This document shows positions 10,171 through 21,626 of a stretch of DNA of 64,000 nt, one piece after another. Every line of letters starts with the position of its first letter. Position 1 is the stretch's first letter. The stretch comes from Gigaspora rosea (taxonomy: Eukaryota; Glomeromycota; Glomeromycetes; Diversisporales; Gigasporaceae), in contig QKWP01001241.1 in assembly GCA_003550325.1 (NCBI GenBank), positions 58,559-122,558 of the forward strand. Direction: 5' to 3'. The position numbers and the translations under genes were made by a program. The notes below the pieces were generated by a model, which saw nothing but the letters and a program-made list of their open reading frames with translations, was not told the DNA's origin and searched no databases.

Positions 10171-11308
10171 CTTTGCTATAACTGATTTCTTAAAAAATAT
10201 AATCTTCCACTATTGCCACCTTTACAAACACTTAAATTCTTTATAAAGCACTTATTTAGAAACTCATTTTTACTACTATTCAAAATCTCTATTAATACTA
10301 TAACTCTTAAAGCACATGTATATCTCAATACCCAAGATAAAACTTTTTCAAACTATACTATACTCACTCCTAACCAATATTCTAAATACTATCAGTCACT
10401 AATTAAATCATTTTTATTATCTACTGAATCAAACAGCATTTTATTAATACCAACCACAGGTTTTTGTTCTAATACCCAAGACATTCTGCAAGATCTACAT
10501 CTAACTATTGTTACACAAAATTTTAGAGGTTTTAATATTTCTTCCAAAAGGCAAATCTGGCAAAATTACTGTATAAACCATAACATTTTAATTGCATGCA
10601 TTACTGAAACTAAAATTTCATCAAAAACAAAACTTTCTTTTTGCAACAATAACTTATTTACCTACTACTGCAAATTCTGAGAGCTCAGTAGAAGGTGCTG
10701 CAATTATGATTCGCAATAAACTTAAACCTCATGTTCACAGTATTCATACACATCCAGGTGGAGCTATTGCTTTGGACTTGTTTTTCAAAGGTGATATAAA
10801 GCTCTGTATTATATCAGTTTACCTTTTATCTACTGATCCACACAAAAGAAATCAAACTCAAAACCAGGTTATTAACTGGATCTTACAGGCTCAACAATCT
10901 AACTTACACCCTATAATCTTGGGAGATCTTAATACACATGATAATACAACTAGCTTAGCATCAAAATATAAACTTATTAATTTTCTATATTGCTCAAATA
11001 TGTTTGATATTGGAGCTCATTACAACAATATACACTATACCTGGTCAAACAAAATTAATCATAGCAAAATAGACTATATTTGGACTGATTCATTTAATAT
11101 ACAATTTCTCCTTTTTTATAATATTAATGACAGCCAAATGAGTACACTTAGTGATCATCTTATTCTTTTTACAACCTGGACATTTTCTAAAGCCTATAGC
11201 AAACCTCTACACTTTCATACTGGTATTAGTTGCAAAATTTTTAATTACAAACTAATAAACTTAGATCAATGGACAGAATATTCTTTTATTGTCCCAACTA
11301 TTTATTAA
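10171..11308 (+). pseudogene. LINE apurinic-type endonuclease, frameshifted
   Basis: The domain nicks target DNA for target-primed reverse transcription. Motifs in order: TQNFRGFN near 10513, ITETK near 10600, then after a frameshift around 10640-10680 GAAIMIRNK, SVYLLSTD, ILGDLNTHD, HYTWSNKINHSKIDYIW and LSDHLILF. The GDLN, TWS..SKIDYIW and SDH blocks are the conserved magnesium-binding and catalytic parts of the exonuclease III fold. Upstream residues from 10213 continue an N-terminal extension. The frameshift makes the copy non-functional. Confidence 0.85.
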
Positions 11309-11354
11309 AAATTGTATTCCACTTTCAACCAATACACAGAAAAGCATTGATACA

Positions 11355-11531
11355 GGACCCCAAATTATACATAGATAGGTCAGGTATGCATTTGCTTATT
11401 TTTAAGGGGTTTTATACAGATCATTTCTATTTATAGTAATTTTTTGTTTATTTTTGAAGTTTTTTTGCAGATCTTTCTTTTTTTAGTAACTCTATAATTA
11501 ACCTGACCTATCTATGTATATTTTGGGGTCC
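11355..11531. mobile_element. 177-bp MITE, GGACCCC ends, 10-bp duplication
   Basis: The inverted ends GGACCCCAAATTATACATAG and GGACCCCAAAATATACATAG are nearly identical over ~30 bp and include GATAGGTCAGG. A perfect 10-bp duplication CATTGATACA lies at 11345-11354 and 11532-11541. The length of the duplication fits Mutator-type mobilisation. A longer relative lies at 52537-53109. It disrupts the LINE between endonuclease and RT. Confidence 0.88.
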
Positions 11532-11822
11532 CATTGATACAACCTGGCACAAAATACAACAATGCATCATACAAGCTGCAATTCAAAAGATATCTAATAA
11601 AATAACTCATAAACGAAGTTACAATTATAAATAAATATATACTGTACTGTTTTCATATTGGTTTTAAAAATCTAGGACACTTTATAAAACTTTTAAAAAG
11701 CAATTCTACTTTTTACCTACCTCACATCAATTCACATATCTTATTTATAAATTCAAAAACAAAGTGCAATCTTAATCCTCTTATATCTCTTGACTCTAAT
11801 CAAATTCAAACATGGCTAGTAC

Positions 11823-12126
11823 GTGTATTCTAACAAACAAAATCCTGACAGGTCATAATCCCGACAAAAAAATTCTGAAATCAAAAATCCTGACAATCAA
11901 AAAAAGCTTTCCTTGAGCAACTTTACTATAAAAACAACTAAACCAAAACCTAGCCCAGGCGCTCACTCTAATCCTATGCTAGGCACTTACCTAATCCTAA
12001 CCTAACTTAAATAAATTTTATGATTTTTTTTGTTGTCGGAATTTTTGGGATTTTTATTGTCAAGATTTTTTTGTCGGGATTATGACCTGTCGGGATTCTG
12101 TTTATCAGGATTTTGACCCGCTCCCA
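11823..12126. mobile_element. 304-bp MITE with AATCCCGACA arms
   Basis: The perfect 8-bp duplication GCTAGTAC flanks it (11815-11822 and 12127-12134). Arms of ~90 bp pair, centred on ACAGGTCATAATCCCGACAA, which occurs on both strands. The outermost bases pair poorly (GTGTATTC against TGGGAGCG). The spacer carries degenerate CCTAACCTAA. It interrupts the LINE upstream of RT. Confidence 0.8.
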
Positions 12127-12479
12127 GCTAGTACATGCACAAAGTATTTGAAAACAAATATATCATGCATATCACTTGGAATACTCCCTTCTTCTTCGTC
12201 AACAAATTAATCAAGCCTCTAAAAAAAGATGTGAATCTCTTGTTACTAAACCTACACAAAGCTATAAACAGTATACTTGATTGCTATCAACATCCTGTTC
12301 ATTTTACAAATATTAAACTCAAAATCAACTTATTACTGATCCTACCTAATTAAACAACATATCCAATCACATTTTAATAATTGGACTATATACAGACCTA
12401 TCAATCAGAATTTATTTGATAACTTTTGGAATCAACAATATCGTCCACTTTCATATATTAAGTCTGAATAGTATATATC

Positions 12480-13510
12480 ACTAGCTCTTCTTATAACAGA
12501 AGAAGAAGTCACCCAAACAATTTCTCAACTCTCTAATAGTAAAGCCTATGGTCCTACAGGTATTAGCTATAAAATGATCAAACATTTTAACTCAACTGGT
12601 ATTACTATCCTTATATTACTTTTTAATCAGTATCTTATACAAAACTCAATTCCCAAACGATAGAAAAAGAGATGAATCTTTCTATTCCAAAAAACAATAA
12701 GTTTGATGATGATCTTAATCTTACATGCCCAATAAGCCTTATTGAACACACCAGAAAAATCTATACCAAAATTATTACCAACAAACTAAATCAAGTTTTT
12801 CACAATATTCTATCTTTTCACTATATAACTATGTTGCTCTTTCTGGGAATAGTAATTCATATTCTTAATAATCGTATAGAAGATGCCAACTACAATCACA
12901 AAGAAATATGGCTTCTATCACAAGATATAAGTAAAGCTTATGACTCTGTCAACCCTACTCTTCTAGAACATGCCTTTACACATTTACTCTTGGCTACTAA
13001 TATTGTTAATACCCTTTTAAATATTTTAACTGATTGACAAAACAAAGTTATTACTAACTTGGGACTTATACAATCCTATTAAGTCCAAAATAGTATTGAT
13101 CAAGGAGAAACAATAAAACCTCTTCTTTGGCGGATTTACTATAATCCTCTTATTTTATATATATACTCAAATTCACCTAGCTATACAATTGAAACTTCCT
13201 GGCTTACTAACCTCAAAAACCTTACAACTGACAATTTACAAATCAAATGTTCAGTTCTAGCATATATGGATGATACTTTATGGATAACATCATTCCAAAC
13301 TGAGCTCTCCAAGATCTTACTATTGCAGAATCCTTCTATCTTATGGCAAATATCCAAGTTAACCCAACTAAATCAATACTTTCAACCAATATTAAACAAC
13401 AAAACTACAACCCAATTATATACAACAACTATCCTCTTCCTCTTCAATAACCAAATTAACCTTTTAAGCTTGGGTATTGGTTTACTTTAGACAACAAACA
13501 ATTTCAACAG
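12480..13510 (+). pseudogene. LINE reverse transcriptase, broken
   Basis: Conserved blocks appear in order across frames: SNSKAYGPTGISYKMIK near 12536, PISLIEHTRKIYTKIITNKL near 12728, LLSQDISKAYDSVNPTLLEH near 12910 (motif A aspartate), a QGETIKPLLW-type block near 13100 (motif B) and AYMDDTLW at about 13260-13283 (motif C). Motif C reads YMDD rather than the YADD or FADD usual in LINEs; copy 2 has the same, so it is a property of the family. Numerous stops make this copy inactive. Confidence 0.88.
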
Positions 13511-14654
13511 ATATTGCTAAATCAAGCCAGCTTATACAAAATGCTTGTACAAAACAAATTACAGATACTTAAGCATACTATATTATTAATATCATTATGA
13601 TTTCTACAATAGAATACCAGATACAAAATATAGAATTGAGCCAGTCAACATGTAACAAAATCTTAACACAACATATAGGATTAATCAAGTATAAAGCCAA
13701 ACTTAACTGCACAATCCCTACTAGTACTTTACTTCATCCTCAAATTTACAATATTAAAAATATCTAGGATATACAACTTCAATACCATCTATCCAACTTT
13801 ATTAAAAGATTAAACAACAATAGTCTATTAAGCACTACTACTCTTATTAGGGTTTAACAACTTCTAAATAACCTCTGGTCACCTATCAGTATCTTCTTAC
13901 ACCCTAATCCTACAATTGATAGTCCTAATAAATTAACTATAACCTTTAAAATTATTCAGCTCTTCAAATATCTTAACTAGTTAATTAGCTCTAATACTTA
14001 CTCTAACATTCCTTTTACAATCAAAGAAGGTTCAATTTTATTAGAATCTATTCTTGCTACATATCCTAAATATTCAACTTTTAAAAAACAAATTCGATAT
14101 CACCATATACTTTTTCTTGATCAACTCACAACATATGACAATTCATGCTTACTAGATTGGAAACATATTTCACCCAGACTACACAAAATCCCTAAAGGTA
14201 GAACCCCCCAATAGTTTACCTTTTTAGAAGATAAAGTCACTAGCCACTCCTATGAATGTACTATTTATCCACATATAAATTTACCCTCTACAAACTATTA
14301 TAGCTATACTACTGGTCATTTTTCAAAACATGCCAAGCCTTAGCTTATTACAATCAAATTATTATAGGCAAAGCCTGCCACCAACCAACTGCATCAAACT
14401 TTACATTAATAACTCACTAGTAATGCTTTATCCAAACACAATTTACAAACTTATATCCCACCTATTACTATATCACTATACAGTAATTGTTCTCTTAATA
14501 TTAAAATAATCCAAAACAAATACACCATCCTAATACCCACTAGTCATGCTACAAAATTTTTTGGCAAACTAAATTCTGACAAAACAATTAACTTAAATAC
14601 TAATCTTTTAGATTTCATATATTCAATTGCACTTAGAAATCCAATTCATATCCC
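13511..14654 (+). pseudogene. LINE region between RT and RNase H
   Basis: This is thumb and linker sequence of the LINE, matched colinearly by copy 2 on the minus strand (about 31080-32450). Frames are broken by many stops. No separate gene is present. Confidence 0.7.
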
Positions 14655-14670
14655 ACCACCACCAAATCTT

Positions 14671-15650
14671 TTTTTTTTGTTGTTAAGGTGAGGTCATGCC
14701 TCTAACTTTTATTGAGTGTATATTAATCGTTACAATATATTGCATACAATTATTATACTATCTACTAAGTGTCGAGACTTGGACTATTTTATCCATAACC
14801 TAAACCTACCAGAGCCTACCATATTCCTATTTATACAGCTAGCCTGGTTTTGGACGTCCCTTTTTCCCAACCAACAGTTAATATTCACATGTCCACCACT
14901 TTACCCACATTTCCACTATCGTTACTCCCAATTTGGTGTATGTGATTCCAGGTAGGTGCTTGCTGCTTCCAAATTGGTATACCTGTTTCCTTACTAGCGT
15001 ACTTCTCAGAAGATCGTATCTCAAGCCATGCAGTTGCCTCTACCACATTGGGTAAGTATCTCAAGCCTGCATGCTGCCGCAACTAGCCGATTTTCCTGCG
15101 ACTTGGGGACCCAGGATTTAATGTTCTGAATTCGGGAATGTGCGAACGACTGTACTTCCCGCTATGGTGACGAGTACTCAGGCATGTTTCGCCAGAAGCT
15201 TCCAGTCCCTGATATAGTTGGATGGCATCATGAGGCTCAGCCACCTGACTGTACCACTACATGCACTTATACCAGCTATACCTGTTACTGGTAGTCCCAG
15301 ATCCTCTTAACATCTAAGACTCCCATATGGGTGCACCCAGAGCTCCGTTGGGCTTTGACACGTACACACCTCCATGCTTCCACTTCTTGTTGGTCAGTCA
15401 GTTCCGTCTGCCCTTGCAAAGTTCACTAAACCCCAGTACCCGGTCAGTCACTCTTTGGATTCTTTTCCCCAGTCATTCCAGATTACCAATCCAGTTGGCC
15501 CGGAAGGATCAGTCTGCCAGGCTTTAGGTGCCTAAGGTCACCTTTCCTTGGTTCATGCTTCTATAACACATGACCTTTTCTTCTGGTGCGACTCCAGCGG
15601 CCAGGTTGGTGGGCCCCCTTTGCCATAGGGCTCTTGCCTATCCAGATTTT
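14671..15650 (-). mobile_element. 980-bp GC-rich retroposon with LINE-like 3' tail
   Basis: It interrupts the LINE between RT and RNase H. The flanks ACCACCACCAAATCTT (14655-14670) and ACTACTACCAAATCTT (15651-15666) form a 16-bp duplication with two C/T differences. A poly(T) run directly inside the left flank is the 3' poly(A) of a minus-strand insertion. Just before it, minus-strand CTCACCTTAACA equals the 3' tail of the resident LINE. The body is much richer in GC than its surroundings and has no convincing protein. Length variable-type duplication plus poly(A) indicates target-primed reverse transcription by LINE machinery. Confidence 0.8.
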
Positions 15651-15764
15651 ACTACTACCAAATCTTAATATTTCTACTATACAATTCCCTCATATATTTG
15701 AGCCAAGTCAAGCTTATAATACTCTTTAGTTATTTACACATTACAATAATAGCTTTTCAGAACT

Positions 15765-16185
15765 CATCTTTTATACAGATGGATCTGTTATTAATCTAGG
15801 CAATCCCCAATATTTTATGGGAATTGGTTGGATACAAATAGCTAACCAAAATTTTATACATTCTTTTCAAGCACAAACCAAATTTTGGCCATGTTCATTT
15901 AAAAAAGAACTATTTGCAATTTTAGCTACAATAAGTACAGTACCTAGAAACTGTACTATTCAAATCTATACAGATTCACAATCAGTTATCTTTAAATTTT
16001 AAAGCTTAATTAATACTATACCATTTCCAAACTTTTTAAATATACCCTATTGGTCAATATGGAATACATTAATTAATTTAATTAAGTCATACAATCTTAA
16101 TATTATCTTGCATAAAGTAAATGCACATAAAGATGACAATTTTAATAATAAAGCTGATCAACTAGCACGCAACCATCATATAGCA
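15765..16185 (+). pseudogene. LINE RNase H domain, broken
   Basis: The frame shows YTDGSVIN (first aspartate), FKKELFAILATIS (glutamate) and YTDSQSVIFKF (second aspartate), then a stop at 16000-16002. It resumes at 16108 with HKVNAHKDD and NNKADQLARNH (final catalytic aspartate region). RNase H removes RNA from the RNA:DNA hybrid. Presence of this domain places the LINE with RNase H-bearing clades. Confidence 0.88.
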
Positions 16186-16530
16186 CCCTATCTTATTTTT
16201 AACCCAAACAATATATATAATCCTCAATATACACCTACTTCAGATAACTATCCAATAGAACTTCCTATTTGTCGCAGCATTAGAACAATCTGCAGAGCAC
16301 ATATAATTGCATTGTAGACATTACAAACCACTTTCAGCAATGGAATCAAATTTTACAACTTATTAATTGGAATGCTTTATGGTTATATATCAATAATAAC
16401 CAAAAAAATTAGCAACTTTTCACATAGCTTCCAATCCTCCGCTCTAAAATCTTTTAAAGTTAAACTATTACTTGATAAGCTTCCTTCTCTACATATTCTT
16501 CATAAAAAATATCCTTCATACCCTAATATC

Positions 16531-16577
16531 TGTTATATATGCCAACAAGCAAGTTATACCTTGCATTGGGTTACTTG
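16531..16577 (+). pseudogene. LINE C-terminal CCHC finger
   Basis: The frame gives CYICQQASYTLHWVTCP, a C-x2-C-x8-H-x4-C finger. Its place at the end of the pol frame matches the terminal finger of many LINEs, thought to bind target DNA or template. Copy 2 has the same motif near 30165-30215 on the minus strand. Confidence 0.75.
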
Positions 16578-17082
16578 CCCAAATACTTATCTATTACTAG
16601 ATCTTATAAACAATTTTTAAACCAAATACTTAGTTCTACAAACTAGATATCTCTCCAACTCAGGCCAAAAATCTTCACTCCAAAATTTTAAAACTTGATA
16701 GTCTTCAAATTTATTATTTTTTATACAAGCCTTTATTATATTCAACTCTATCAGGTCTTATTCCATTAGAACTAATTAATATATTATAAGAAACTGCCCC
16801 ATCTTCAAAGTCTGCTAGGTCCCTTACAATTCAATTTTTACTTCATCTCAACCAACAAATCTATACAAAAATCTGAATCCCATACTGTACCTCAAGATCA
16901 TACTATAACAAACAATTTCACAAAATCAGCCTACAAACTCTGAATCTTCTATATCTATTATACATACAATTGAAACCAATAATAACAATTCTATTATAAA
17001 TAAATCAATTTAGAAAATAGATTACTGGTACCCTACTAGATTATATATTACACACCCTTCAAATATATTAACTAATAATCAA

Positions 17083-17456
17083 ATCTAGGTGAACCTTGGC
17101 CATTCTGGTTGGCTTAGGCCGTAGATAAGTACTAGGTTTACTTTTGTTTATCTAGCTATATGTCTGAGTTCTTTTTCTTAGCATTAGATTTGAACAACGA
17201 AATTTTTTCCAACTGTAAAAAGTTTCCATTAAATTTAATAAAGATAAGAGCAAGGTTTCACCATTAAAATTAAAAAAAAATAAGGTTTAGGCTGCAGATA
17301 AGTATTTAGGTTTACTTAGATATATGTCTGAGTTTTTATTCTTAGCATTAGATTTTAAAAAAATGAAATTTCTTTTAGTATTGTAAAAAGTTTCTATTAA
17401 ATTTAATAAAGATAAAAGCAAGGTCTCACCTTAACATTTAAAAAAAAAAAAATTTA
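17083..17456 (+). repeat. Duplicated LINE 3' tail
   Basis: Two versions of the same ~180-bp 3' untranslated tail stand head to tail, 17083-17280 and 17281-17456. Each holds the GTAGATAAGTA-type block, ATGTCTGAGTTCTTTTTC, TTAATAAAGATAA and ends in GCAAGGTTTCACC or GCAAGGTCTCACC plus poly(A). Copy 2 has a single tail. The second unit lacks the first ~40 bp, so it could be a 5'-truncated reinsertion into the first poly(A). Confidence 0.75.
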
Positions 17457-17590
17457 AAAAATATATATATATATATATTATATCTATATATAATTTAATA
17501 TATATATTATATATAGTATATATAGACATGATCATTACCTAACCCATGTATCCATGGTCAAAATCATGTGATAATAGCACACCCCTTAGC
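17457..17590. repeat. (TA)n microsatellite and AT-rich spacer
   Basis: A (TA)n run lies at about 17460-17525 next to the LINE poly(A). No gene is visible. Confidence 0.7.
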
Positions 17591-18808
17591 AATAATTATT
17601 AATAAAATTTTAAACATATACACATTTTGAAAGGATATTCGCACAAAAACTTGCCAGTTTCAAGAAGAGCAAAACTGGCAAAAAAAAGCTAGATAAGATC
17701 CAATCGTAGAAATTGTGAAGCAAGAAACTATGAAAAACACATTCCAAAGAACTTGCACAAACTTTTGAAAATTGTTAACTTAATTTAAAATTATATTTTT
17801 TAATTATTTTTTTATTTTTTAAATATTTTTATTGATTATAATTTAATTTAAATAAAGTGTCAGAAATATCAATCTCTAAGCTTTTAGAAAATCAGATTGA
17901 ACTTCTTTACCAAATAAAGTAAATTATTTTGAAAGTCGATCAGCTTGAAAACTAGATAAAAAACTTGAAGAAAATTTAGTAGACAATCATGATGCGATGA
18001 ATGAAAAAGCTTTCCTAGAGGTATTTTTTTAATATTTATTTTAATTTTTTGTATTTTATTTTAATTTTTTATATTTTATTCTAATAATTTTTTATAATTA
18101 GCAAAGCATCAAAGAAATTGCAAATGAGTTGTTAGACAACTCAATCTTCCCAAAAGATGCAAAATTCAAGAGAATAGCGGTGAACTATTTCAAGAACTAC
18201 AATCATAAATTCATGCAGAAAATATAGATAAAAAATTGGAAAGCCTACTATGTGAAATAAATTAATAGACCTGTAAAAATTTATTTTTTTTTTTAAAATA
18301 TTCAAATTTATTCAAAAGATTTAAACATTTTTTGAATAAATTTAAAAATATTTTAATATTTCGAATAAATTCAAAAAATGTTTGCAATTTTTGCATATAT
18401 TCAAAAATATTAAATATGTTATTACTTTCTAATTTTAAAATATTTTAGCTTTTGGAAAAAGTTAGGTTTTGAGAACCACTTCAACTACTAAAATTAAAGA
18501 TTCTATGTTTTTTATTTTTGGCAATCTTTTAGACCCAATTAACAGCAAGGCAAAACCCGAAAAGTTTTAAATTGGAAGAGATCAGAAAAGACAAAGAATT
18601 GTTTTAAGCTTTTTTTTGCAAGATTTGCAAATAGTTCTGATAAAAAAGTACTTACATTATTTGAATTTTAAATAGGATTTTGCCCTCCAGAGATACAACT
18701 GATCAGAAGATGGCATATGCAATAGCAGCATGCCAATTTATTCTTAGCCCAAACTATGAAAAATTAATGATTTCTGAAGATATTATTAAAGAAGATCTTA
18801 AAAGATAT

Positions 18809-19362
18809 TGTCATGGGTTAATCAATAACTTTCGTTAAAGAAAAACCTAACCCAGATGGTAGGCACTAATAATTAATTACTAACGAACCAAACTTATAAG
18901 GCAAGTATTTATTTTACTAAATTTATTTATTGCTTTATTTATATAAACGGTTTTATTACAAAAGGGATTTTTACTAACTATGCTAAGACTAACTGACAAT
19001 TAATTAATGACCAATTTCTAACGATTCTAATTGCTCCCTTATATATGTCTCATTTGACTCATATTACTTTGCATCAATTATGGATTATCCGATCTATTGT
19101 TCCTTATTAATTACCTTATAATTACTTCATATTTTATGCGCATCGATTATCTGCGCTGGTATACTTCTTCATACTACTGATTTGCACCGTAACTTACCCC
19201 AGCATTTATTAAATTACCGATCGACCATAATTGATCATTTCGATGATCTCATATACATAATCCAATCGATCATGTGCATCACGTGAACAAGACGTTAATC
19301 GATCGATTGCTTATAATCTTATTTTCTGGCAAGAATGCCGTATACTGTTCACTACCGTGATA
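18809..19362. repeat. LTR (left copy)
   Basis: It shares TGTCATGGGTTAATCAA, CGAACCAAACTTATAAGGCA, AACTTACC and the repeated ATTGATCATTTCGATGATC block with the right LTR, with scattered substitutions and a ~14-bp length difference. The terminal CA has become TA. Confidence 0.9.
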
Positions 19363-20568
19363 TAAGCTAGATCCCAGGAACTTCGTCCTGAAGTTTCCAA
19401 CTCCTTATATATAATTTCTCCATAAACATCAACAACATAACCAAATCTACTATTGCCGCTACCTTTCATCAACAACGATTTTTCACGATTATACTCTTCT
19501 AATCCCTCGACCATTACTTTCAAGATTGGTCACTTCATTTGAATTACCATCCTCAACAGGGTCCTGATAATACCCAAAAATTCCATTTTTAACAACGCTA
19601 TCAACAGCAGCATCGTCTATTCTATTCGCATGTCCCGCAGCCCTTCCTTTACAGTCATCAGCAAATTCCTCTTTCGTGACTTCAACTTTATCCTCATTCT
19701 TTATCATTGAAACTCCTCTATCCTTATTTCTACTATCAAGACCTTCAAAATCCGAATGCAATGCCATTTGGTCAAATTCACACCACAATCCAATTCGCCG
19801 AAGTCATCATCTATTAACGTTTTCAGCAAGTCCTTCACTATCCTATCCATTTCTATAACTACCTCCGCATCCAATGGTACTCCCAACACATCCATCACTT
19901 CATCCCGGAAACATTGTACACTTTTATTTATTTCATTAGCATCATCCATATCACCTGATTAGGCAAGACCATCCAATTGGTTCACCATCTGCATCCTCGA
20001 TCGCTTCCTTTTTTATATCACTACACCTTATCAATTCTTCTTCAACGTACCCAAAGTCGATTAAATCACTTTCAACAAACTCATCAAATACGCCCTTAGG
20101 TCTCTCTGCACTTATCCAATCCGCTTCATCAAAATCTATCAAATTGATCTCTTCGTTTAATTTCGTTTTATCACTGGTCATTTCATCTTGATTGCTATAT
20201 CCATCGTCATACATTCCATCATCACACCATCCATCCACAAATTCAGTGCTCAAAATTACTTCTCACTTTGACTCCAGTAAGCATTCCAATGTTTCATTAT
20301 TCATTTGACGTGTCTTAACATTACATGTATTAACTATTATATCCATTTTTCTACTTTCCTCAATTATCAACACTTCCACACCATAGTTCTCCACACATCT
20401 TATTTCTCCTCCGTCAATATTATCATAACTATTACTGTCACAGAATAATTCAAATAGACTCATTACACGATATGGTGAAGACTCCAAGTTTTTGTCGGAT
20501 ACTCTATCTTCCTTAATACTGACAGTTTCATCTTCCTCCACGTTCATGTACCATAACATTAAATTCAT
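19311..20568 (-). pseudogene. Acidic gag-like frame(s) of the LTR element
   Basis: Minus-strand frames run almost end to end through the interior. From 20568 a protein opens MNLMLWYMNVEEDETV and continues past one in-frame TGA at 20263-20265 in the same frame (STEFVDGWCDDGMYDDGY..) to about 19951. The remainder lies in shifted frames to 19311 and enters the LTR. The composition is strongly Asp/Glu-rich. No zinc knuckle, protease or RT motif is present. A structural or gag-like role is inferred from position only. Confidence 0.5.
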
Positions 20569-20626
20569 CTTGTATACTATCGATATATCCGTTGCGAGAT
20601 AGGTAGGTAATCTACCCAGGTTCTCA

Positions 20627-21190
20627 TGTCATGGGTTAATCAATGACTTTCGGCAAAGAAAAACCTAACCTGGATAGTAGGTACTAATAATTAATTACTA
20701 ACGAACCAAACTTATAAGGCAAGTATTTATTTTACTAAATTGATTTATTGCTTTATTTATATAAACGGATTATTACAAAGGGGATTTTTACTGACTATGC
20801 TAAGACTAACTAACAATTAATTAATGACCAATCTCTAACCATTCTAATCGCTCCCTTATATATGTCTCATTTGACTCATATTGCTTTGTATCAATTATGG
20901 ATCATACAATCCATTGTTCCTTATTAATTACCTCATAATTACTTTATATTTTATGTGCATCGATTACTCGCGCTGTATACTTCTCCGTACTACTGATTTG
21001 CACCTTAATTGATACCGTAACTTACCCTGGCATTTATTAAATTACTGATCATCCATAATTGATCATTTCGATGATCTCATATACATAATCCAATCGATCA
21101 CGTACATCACATGAACAAGACATTAATCGATCAATTGCTTATAATCTTATTTTCTGGCAAGAATGCTGCATACTGTTCACTACTGTGACA
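20627..21190. repeat. LTR (right copy)
   Basis: It is the partner of the left LTR and keeps the intact GTGACA terminus, followed by the ATAT duplication and then the rest of the disrupted gene. Confidence 0.9.
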
Positions 21191-21626
21191 ATATCTAGTA
21201 AGTTATTATTATTGTTGTTATTATTATTAGTATTATTATTATTTACTAAAAATCTTCAATTTTTTGAAATAAAGTGAAAGTTAGATCATATTGATTTTTT
21301 TTAATACTAAATACTGAAGAAACAGAAGAAAGCTAATTATCTCAAATGACCTTTGCAATTCTTCGAAAAAGTAAGTTTATATTTTAAAATACAAAAATTT
21401 TTTAAATTTTTAAATTGAATTTTATTTGAAAAAATATTTTTTAGACAAAAAAAGGCTAAGAAAAAGCAAGTATATTTAAAAGTTCTTACAAATTTATGAT
21501 TTTTTGCATTGTGTTCAAATTTTAGAAATTTTTGAATATATTTAAAAAGATAAAGAATCTACAACTTCAACAAAAAATATAGAAATATTTGATGAAGAAC
21601 AAGAAAAACCTAATAATAATGTGTAA

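Larger units (their letters stand above)
9424..17456 (+). mobile_element. Near full-length APE-type LINE with RNase H (copy 1)
   Basis: Order on the plus strand is an ORF1-like frame, apurinic-type endonuclease, reverse transcriptase, RNase H, C-terminal CCHC finger and poly(A)-type tail. This is the architecture of I/Tad/R1-type LINEs. Three insertions lie inside (11355-11531, 11823-12126, 14671-15650), so the LINE itself is roughly 6.5 kb. Stops and frameshifts are frequent in RT and RNase H. A second copy lies at 29446-45079 on the minus strand. The 5' limit is uncertain; the frame is open from 9424. Confidence 0.9.
18809..21190 (-). mobile_element. 2.4-kb non-autonomous LTR retrotransposon
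   Basis: Two LTRs, 18809-19362 and 20627-21190, are closely similar in sequence and order. They start TGTCATGGG and end GTGACA (the left copy has GTGATA). Flanking ATAT at 18805-18808 and 21191-21194 is a 4-bp duplication. The 1264-bp interior has no protease, RT or integrase. Its only long frames run on the minus strand and encode an acidic protein, so minus is taken as the sense strand. Size and content fit a LARD/TRIM-like element moved in trans. It sits inside an exon of the gene relic. Confidence 0.88.
17600..21626 (+). pseudogene. Intron-containing gene relic split by an LTR element
   Basis: Several exon-like stretches share the plus strand. One ends NHDAMNEKAFLE before a GT..AG intron (18021-18101) and continues QSIKEIANELLDNSIF..KFKRIAVNYFKNYNHKFMQ. 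Another at about 18665-18808 reads ILPSRDTTDQKMAYAIAACQ..SEDIIKEDLKRY. Right after the LTR insertion the bases CTA then GTAAGT give an exon end and a splice donor. Later pieces encode MTFAILRK, KKAKKKQ and ESTTSTKNIEIFDEEQEKP before a stop at 21624-21626. Stops interrupt some exons. I do not recognise the family. Confidence 0.45.
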
